From the NCBI GenBank assembly GCA_003116975.1, contig BGKB01000041.1, positions 510,891 to 574,890 on the forward strand: a DNA stretch of 64,000 nucleotides, written 5' to 3'. Source of the DNA: Aurantiochytrium sp. KH105. Lineage: Eukaryota; Sar; Bigyra; Thraustochytrida; Thraustochytriidae. The translations under genes were made by a program, and so were the position numbers. Below the pieces are notes generated by a model. The model searched no databases, was not told the DNA's origin, and saw nothing but the letters and a program-made list of their open reading frames with translations. Positions 59,666 to 64,000 of this stretch are shown piece by piece; position 1 is the first letter of the stretch, and each line of letters begins with the position of its first letter.

Positions 59666-61261
59666 TTAAGGGAAGCCGGGATAGTTTCTGATGCGAGAAT
59701 TCTGCTTTTTGATGGCAGCCATGGCCTTCATCATTCCAATACCCCCGATAACACATAAGTAAACCGCCAATACGACTGTTATCACCGTGGCAGCAAGAAT
59801 GCACGTTTCGTACGCCGGCATTTGCTCATTTTTTCGAGGAATGACATCGATGTAGCATGAGAGATCACACGGCCCGCTCCATGATGCATCGAGAGAAGTG
59901 CAGACATCACTGCACGAAAAGGTGGTAGTTGCGTCCGCGTAATGGTGAAGCTGGTCCGCCAAATCATAGATGTCACCGAGGTCACCATCGAGAGACCCAT
60001 ACGTCGAGGGAACGGGAGAACTACCAACATAGATGGAAAAGACAGGATCAGATGCGAACCGAGGCTTGTAAAACCTGATCATCTTTTCATCTTCTACGTC
60101 CCAGTAATGGGTCGAGTTCGCACATGTTGCAGGAGATGAAGGGCAAAGAGAAAGTACCGAGGTACGGAGGCCGCTGGGCGTCAAAACATCGATGCCTGCG
60201 GCAGTAAGGGGAAAGATAATGGAGAAGAACGGTAAGGCTGTGAGCGACGCTATGAAGATATTTATGCACATACCGCAGCCGAGAGCGGTCCCGCTGGCCG
60301 ACGCGTTTTGGGGCGGGGGCGCCAACTCTGCCGACAGCGTAAGCTTCATCCCAAAATATAACCCAAGGGGAACGCCGATGGTGAGGAAGCTGGCGAGGAT
60401 GAAGAACCCCGCGCTTGCGAGCCCGTTATTCGGACTCGTAAAGGTTGTTGCGAACGGATCGAATGGCACGGGTGGACCGGTCGTCGGCGACATGTACAGT
60501 CCAAAGTGAATGGTAAGCAAGAAAAACGCAAGCCCTTGCATGGCAGCAGAACAGGTCCTTCGCGTCAACTCCCATTCTGGCAGCGCCTTCTTGGCGTCCA
60601 CCGTGTCATTCTTGGCCGGGTCAAATGGGATCTGTTGGCAACACGCAGCGAACGAGAGCCAGAACAGAAGCGTTGAAAAGAATGCGTGCTTGTAGCCCAC
60701 GTCAGCCCAGAATTGCCTGGAGCAAATGAGTGCTGCTCCGTCGTTTCCATTCAGCGTCACGGTTGCATTGCTTGCCAGCGAAAGTATGGAGATGCAGGAG
60801 AGTTGGCTGCTGCTTGAGTTGATCTGGAAGCTCTCAAGCGAATTGATCTCCCAAAGAGCATTCGGGATATATGTCGCAGAACTGGCTTCGATGGTAAGGT
60901 TTTTGAGAGTTGTAGACGATGTGAGTCCAAATGGAAAGATCGACAGTACCGCCTGAGGCCCGGTCCAGACAAGTGTGAGGTTCGGCAAATTGCCGAGAAC
61001 GTCGAGCTTGCCGTCGAGAGCGGCATCGTCAATGAGAAACTCTTGCAGAAAGTCCAAAGTGCTCAGGTCCGGCCATGTTTCGTCGCCACCAAAGACGGTG
61101 CCCCCCTCATTGTGGCAGCTGATGCTCGTCGTCTCCGCGGGAAAGCTCTGGGAAGCACCGGGCGTGCATTCGCTCGAGGAGGAGTTCAAGTATTCGCACG
61201 TGCAGAGGCCTTCGCTCCCGAGCGCGAGTGCGAGGAGAGCGAGCACAGCGGTCCAGATCAT
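59666..61261 (-). CDS. Signal-peptide membrane protein with degenerate LRR-like ectodomain, 531 aa
   Basis: Residues 1-18 (MIWTAVLALLALALGSEG) look like a signal peptide. The ectodomain to about 185 has an LRR-like rhythm (LPNLTLVWTG, LKNLTIEASS, LWEINSLESFQI) and many N-glycosylation sequons. Membrane segments follow at about 192-212 (AFFSTLLFWLSFAACC), 240-262 (GLAFFLLTIHFGLYM), 285-308 (GFFILASFLTIGVPLGLYFG) and 328-355 (CINIFIASLTALPFFSIIFP). A second Cys-rich loop (about 360-485) leads to a last helix near 495-518 (VITVVLAVYLCVIGGIGM). No family recognised. Surface receptor or channel-like roles are speculative. Confidence 0.72.
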   Translation of the reverse strand: MIWTAVLALLALALGSEGLCTCEYLNSSSSECTPGASQSFPAETTSISCHNEGGTVFGGDETWPDLSTLDFLQEFLIDDAALDGKLDVLGNLPNLTLVWTGPQAVLSIFPFGLTSSTTLKNLTIEASSATYIPNALWEINSLESFQINSSSSQLSCISILSLASNATVTLNGNDGAALICSRQFWADVGYKHAFFSTLLFWLSFAACCQQIPFDPAKNDTVDAKKALPEWELTRRTCSAAMQGLAFFLLTIHFGLYMSPTTGPPVPFDPFATTFTSPNNGLASAGFFILASFLTIGVPLGLYFGMKLTLSAELAPPPQNASASGTALGCGMCINIFIASLTALPFFSIIFPLTAAGIDVLTPSGLRTSVLSLCPSSPATCANSTHYWDVEDEKMIRFYKPRFASDPVFSIYVGSSPVPSTYGSLDGDLGDIYDLADQLHHYADATTTFSCSDVCTSLDASWSGPCDLSCYIDVIPRKNEQMPAYETCILAATVITVVLAVYLCVIGGIGMMKAMAAIKKQNSRIRNYPGFP

Positions 61262-61792
61262 CGCGTCTGCGTGGGAAAAAAGTCAGCCAATTCTCTCTTG
61301 ATGGGCGGGCGGGCGGGCGGGTGGTCTCCAGCGGAGGGTGTTCGGATTTTGCTCGCCGTTGTCGCCGCGCAGCTCGCTCGCTCGCTCGGGGCCGCTCGAT
61401 CGTATCCCATTCTTATTGTCCACGGGAGAACGTCCACGGGAGAACGTCCACGGGAGAGCTGTCCCAGTGGGACCAGCCGTGCACGTGCGGATGCACGCTG
61501 GCGCACACCCTCAGGGCGCGATCTTCCCAACCCAGCCAGGTGGTTCTCCCCGATCTGGTACCAGCAGGCATGCACTTGCCGCACAGGCGTGATCGCCGCG
61601 TCCGGAGAGCGCTCCGCCGGCGGCCAAGCCAGAGCGTGCGTCGTTCGAACTTCCGGAGCTCAACTTCTTAGCGTCAAGTTCGTTCGGTTGGTTGCCGTGG
61701 AGCGCTACTGGCAGCCAAGTTGGGCACCGGACAGACCGCCTGAATGGTAATGTAGGGCGGGAGCGAGTCCCTCAACCACTGGCACGTATTAA

Positions 61793-62406
61793 CACGGAGT
61801 TCGCGAGTAAAGTACGTGATCGTCTCCTCATAATCGAAGGCCTCCTGGGCATCAGACCCATCCGGCTTTGCCTCGATCGGCGCGCGGCCGCGGCAGCGTG
61901 CGCGCGACCCCGGGGGAGGACGCCGGCCGGGAGCGCGCGGGCGTGCGGGGTGTCCCTGCAAAATTGCTTCGGCCCGGCAAAGACCTAATCAGCAGCTAAT
62001 CATCAGGAAGCATCTTAGGGAACAAGCAGGCAGAACCGGGACCTGCGAGCCCCTGAGCGTCCGTGCGGGCCTTGCGGGGGCGTAGAAGGCGCGACAAGGC
62101 CGGTGGGCGAGCCGCATGAGCGGAGTAGAANGATCCCCGTCTGCTCCCGCCGTTAGGCGCGCCGCCCTCCCCCTTCTGCTCCGCCCTTCACGCGCCCGCC
62201 TGCCCATATATTATATAGGGCGCCCCGGGGCGCCCGCGGTCTAACTTTGCAACGAGTTGACTTTGCAGACCAAGACTGCGGCAATCGACGTTTCTCGCCG
62301 GTGGGCGAACGGTCGACCAACCGATTCGAAAAAAAAATCAAAGCCGGAGGGGTCTAGGTGCCGATTGGCCTTCGCAAAATCATGTATTTCTCTCGTGGAC
62401 TCCGTG
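61793..62406. mobile_element. Inverted-repeat element, 614 bp, TTAA flanks (MITE-like)
   Basis: The left arm starts CACGGAGTTCGCGAG at 61793 and the right arm, read on the complement from 62406, starts CACGGAGTCCACGAG. The arms stay alignable for about 75 bp (shared TCCGGCTTTG at their inner ends) with gaps. Both ends abut TTAA (61789-61792 and 62407-62410), and homology stops there. No transposase frame lies inside. A third terminus, identical for 20 bases to the right arm, begins at 63981. Confidence 0.65.
62218..62235. repeat. 18-bp perfect palindrome after a TATA-rich stretch
   Basis: GGGCGCCCCGGGGCGCCC equals its own reverse complement. It follows CATATATTATATA (62205-62217) directly. 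It may be a protein-binding site or part of the inverted-repeat element in which it lies. Confidence 0.8.
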
Positions 62407-62545
62407 TTAATTAAGTAAAGTATTACACCTTCATCACCAACAACAGAAGCTAGAAAAGAGTAAAAGCAGCGAATCGTCATGTTATTTTGCGTGGTATACT
62501 GAATTTTGTTCTCAGAGCTCGATTGCGCCTTGCTTGTTCACCAGT

Positions 62546-63502
62546 TCAGGTGTCCATACACGGATTGGCAAGTTCTACACGCTCACTTGTCAGAGGCGCT
62601 GTAAGCGACCAGTGCTGGCCGCCTTTGTCGACCAGGTAGCAGAAGCGTTCCCCTGCCCGGTCTGTCGGTTCGCAGTCCACTTGAGAAGCCCCGGCCTTCA
62701 TCTTGTCAAACATGGTATCAACGTCCTTGGGCTTGTCAAATTGAAGATCAAGCGTGACAAATGTACTCCCCGTGTCAACCACCTTGCGCACGATGGCACC
62801 ATTGGGGTTCTTTTCGCGACAGGATACATCCACAAGAACCACATCCTGACCGGCAACACGCATACGGCCGTACATGAGGAGATTGTGCTCCTTGGTGACC
62901 ATCTCATGAGTGATTTCAGCGTCGAAAAACTTCTTGTAGTACTGAAGCGCCTCGCGACCGCTCATAAGCGTGATGTACGGGAGAATTCCCGTAGTAGAGG
63001 GCCCAGACGCGGAAGAGGGCGAGCTTTGCGACTCATCTGGAACCTTGGAATCCACTGCAGCGTGCGCTGACGGCAACTTGGCCATAAAGCACCAGCTCTG
63101 ACCGTACTTGTCGATCACACATGCGAAGCGCTCGCCAAAGAACATGTCTTGGGCTTCACATACAGTCTTGACGTCGTCTGCTGCGGTCACGCGTGCATAA
63201 ATTGTGTCGACCTTCTCGGGCTCGTCAAAGTGCAGACAAATGTCTACCGAGGTTGCCCCCAAGTCTGCCACCTTGCGGCCAACTTCGGCATGCGGAGTCG
63301 GCATGCACTCGACTTCATTCGCACCAAGAATCTCGCGACCGGCAAGATCTACTTGCGCCCACATGAGTGCCCCTGTCTCCGAGCGCATTTCTTCGCCGAC
63401 GTTGGCGCCCATGGCGCGATATGCCTCGAGTGCGATGTTGGCACTCTTGAAGGACACGCCCACCGTCAGACGAGTAGCTACTGGAACACCCGGGGCCGCC
63501 AT
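62546..63502 (-). CDS. Two-domain VOC / PhnB-like protein, 318 aa
   Basis: Two glyoxalase/bleomycin-resistance (VOC) type modules of the PhnB kind. Module one is about 9-145 (SFKSANIALEAYRAMGANVG, ending FFGERFACVIDKYGQSWCFM). Module two is about 172-305 (SGREALQYYKKFFDAEITHE, then MYGRMRVAGQDVVLVDVS, ending AGERFCYLVDKGGQHWSLT). The GERF..(V/L)(I)DK(Y/G)GQ.W motif closes each. VOC proteins bind metals and small ligands or confer drug resistance, but the true substrate here is unknown. A Ser-rich linker (QSSPSSASGPST) joins the two. Start MAAPGVPVAT. Confidence 0.85.
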   Translation of the reverse strand: MAAPGVPVATRLTVGVSFKSANIALEAYRAMGANVGEEMRSETGALMWAQVDLAGREILGANEVECMPTPHAEVGRKVADLGATSVDICLHFDEPEKVDTIYARVTAADDVKTVCEAQDMFFGERFACVIDKYGQSWCFMAKLPSAHAAVDSKVPDESQSSPSSASGPSTTGILPYITLMSGREALQYYKKFFDAEITHEMVTKEHNLLMYGRMRVAGQDVVLVDVSCREKNPNGAIVRKVVDTGSTFVTLDLQFDKPKDVDTMFDKMKAGASQVDCEPTDRAGERFCYLVDKGGQHWSLTAPLTSERVELANPCMDT

Positions 63503-63806
63503 TTCTCCGCGATCTCCTTGCCTCTTCGTTTCTCAATCCGAACTTTGGTGCTCCTCTGCGCTCTGCTTGTCTCTCTCTTCTTTCCTTGGGGAGCTTGTCT
63601 TTCGAGCTGGTCTTCGCTGTCGTTGCGGTTCTGCTGCTGTAGCAAGTCGTGAAGATTTGCGAGATTCATTCTGCAAAACACGAAAGCTTCTTTCTTCTCC
63701 GCGACGATCTCGATCTTGATCAGGGCTTGCGTCGCGAGTGCGTTTCGCTCGATCTTCATCATCATCTTCTTCTTCTTCTTCTCTTACGCAGAAGAAACTA
63801 CCATAA

Positions 63807-63914
63807 CCCTGGGTCAGACCTGGCATGGCGTCTGCATCGCGACGCAGGACTCGGAAGTTGTTCAAGGCCGATCAAAACTCAGAAATGGGCACAGCAGAGC
63901 TAGCTGACCCAGGG
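63807..63914. mobile_element. Possible mini-MITE, 108 bp, TIR CCCTGGGTCAG
   Basis: An 11-bp perfect inverted repeat, CCCTGGGTCAG at 63807-63817 and its complement at 63904-63914. The first six bases equal those of the 827-bp element at 18052. The flanks (ATAA and TTGG) do not match each other, so a target duplication is not proven. Confidence 0.45.
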
Positions 63915-63980
63915 TTGGTTGTTGTCCCCTCGAACAGCGAACACGAGCAGAAGAAGGGGGAAAAGTTAATAATTTATTAA

Positions 63981-64000
63981 CACGGAGTCCACGAGAGAAA
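63981..64000 (+). repeat. Truncated third copy of the TTAA-flanked element end
   Basis: TTAA at 63977-63980, then 20 bases identical to the right arm of the element at 61793-62406 (read on the opposite strand), running off the window edge. Confidence 0.75.

Larger units (their letters stand above)
61262..62545. other. Spacer containing a TTAA-flanked inverted-repeat element
   Basis: GC-rich to about 62240, then AT-richer. GGGAGAACGTCCAC repeats lie at 61420-61455. The element at 61793-62406 is listed separately. One ambiguous base (N) lies at 62131. No gene is supported. Confidence 0.5.
63503..64000. other. Region upstream of the VOC gene, to window end
   Basis: Contains a CTT-rich run (about 63763-63782), the small inverted-repeat element at 63807-63914, and the start of a TTAA-flanked repeat at 63981. 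A short frame on - (63533-63865) is Arg/Glu/Asp/Ser rich and not called. Confidence 0.45.

Noticed and set aside
61674..62480. Small frames sharing the peptide INTE at the inverted-repeat ends
   Set aside because: Similarity follows the DNA repeat, shifts frame with gaps, and gives no known protein.
63533..63865. 110-aa frame on -
   Set aside because: Arg/Asp/Glu/Ser low complexity in the VOC promoter region, crossing the mini inverted-repeat; no family.
1..64000. CRISPR arrays, operons, bacterial origin or phage genes
   Set aside because: None seen; gene content and introns are eukaryotic.

Overview
The window is eukaryotic nuclear DNA. It carries cytosolic RPL11, diphthamide synthase DPH5, PDCD5, a mitochondrial carrier, a NEK-type kinase with RCC1 and CAP-Gly domains, a two-pore K+ channel and a SETD3-like methyltransferase. 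Genes are compact and mostly intron-free; only two introns could be placed, both next to the start codon. Intergenic DNA is GC-rich and full of simple repeats, and promoters are often shared head to head. This fits a stramenopile protist, most likely a thraustochytrid (labyrinthulomycete). That placement is inferred from gene style and not from a phylogenetic marker.

Layout. 1-10 kb: a truncated PDZ/proline-rich protein (-), two divergent coiled-coil genes, then cysteinyl-tRNA synthetase (-) head to head with a Dus2-type tRNA dihydrouridine synthase (+). 10-18 kb: a 1513-aa NEK kinase/RCC1/CAP-Gly protein (-) and a Golgi-type sulfotransferase (+). 18.05-18.88 kb: an 827-bp MITE-like element. 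19-28 kb: a LarB-like protein, a SETD3-like protein, two tandem nicotinate-nucleotide-adenylyltransferase-like genes, and a shikimate-pathway fusion (shikimate kinase, degenerate dehydroquinase-like domain, two shikimate dehydrogenases). 28-36.4 kb: a small membrane protein, a 2-oxoglutarate/malate-type carrier, a TKL kinase with a helical N-terminus and near-identical ARM repeats, and RPL11, whose first coding exon is just the ATG.

36.4-43.5 kb is a 7-kb repeat-rich stretch without a convincing gene. 43.5-56.4 kb: an ankyrin/polyQ protein, DPH5, a two-pore K+ channel, a 1875-aa non-canonical poly(A) polymerase, an EF-hand protein and PDCD5. 56.4-64 kb: a (GAAAT)n microsatellite, a DUF5107-like protein, a secreted-N-terminus membrane protein, a TTAA-flanked inverted-repeat element and a two-domain VOC/PhnB-like protein. 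The window end is cut inside a third copy of that element's terminus.

No single multi-gene system stands out. The main novelty lies in domain architectures (NEK/RCC1/CAP-Gly, SK/DHQ-like/SDH/SDH, helical-TKL-ARM), in two small elements with TTAA- or TTAG-type flanks, and in a recurring putative promoter motif (GCGCAAGTG..GAATGG) pointing toward several housekeeping genes. Many long open frames on both strands in GC-rich spacers have biased Arg/Ala/Pro/Ser composition and were not called as genes.
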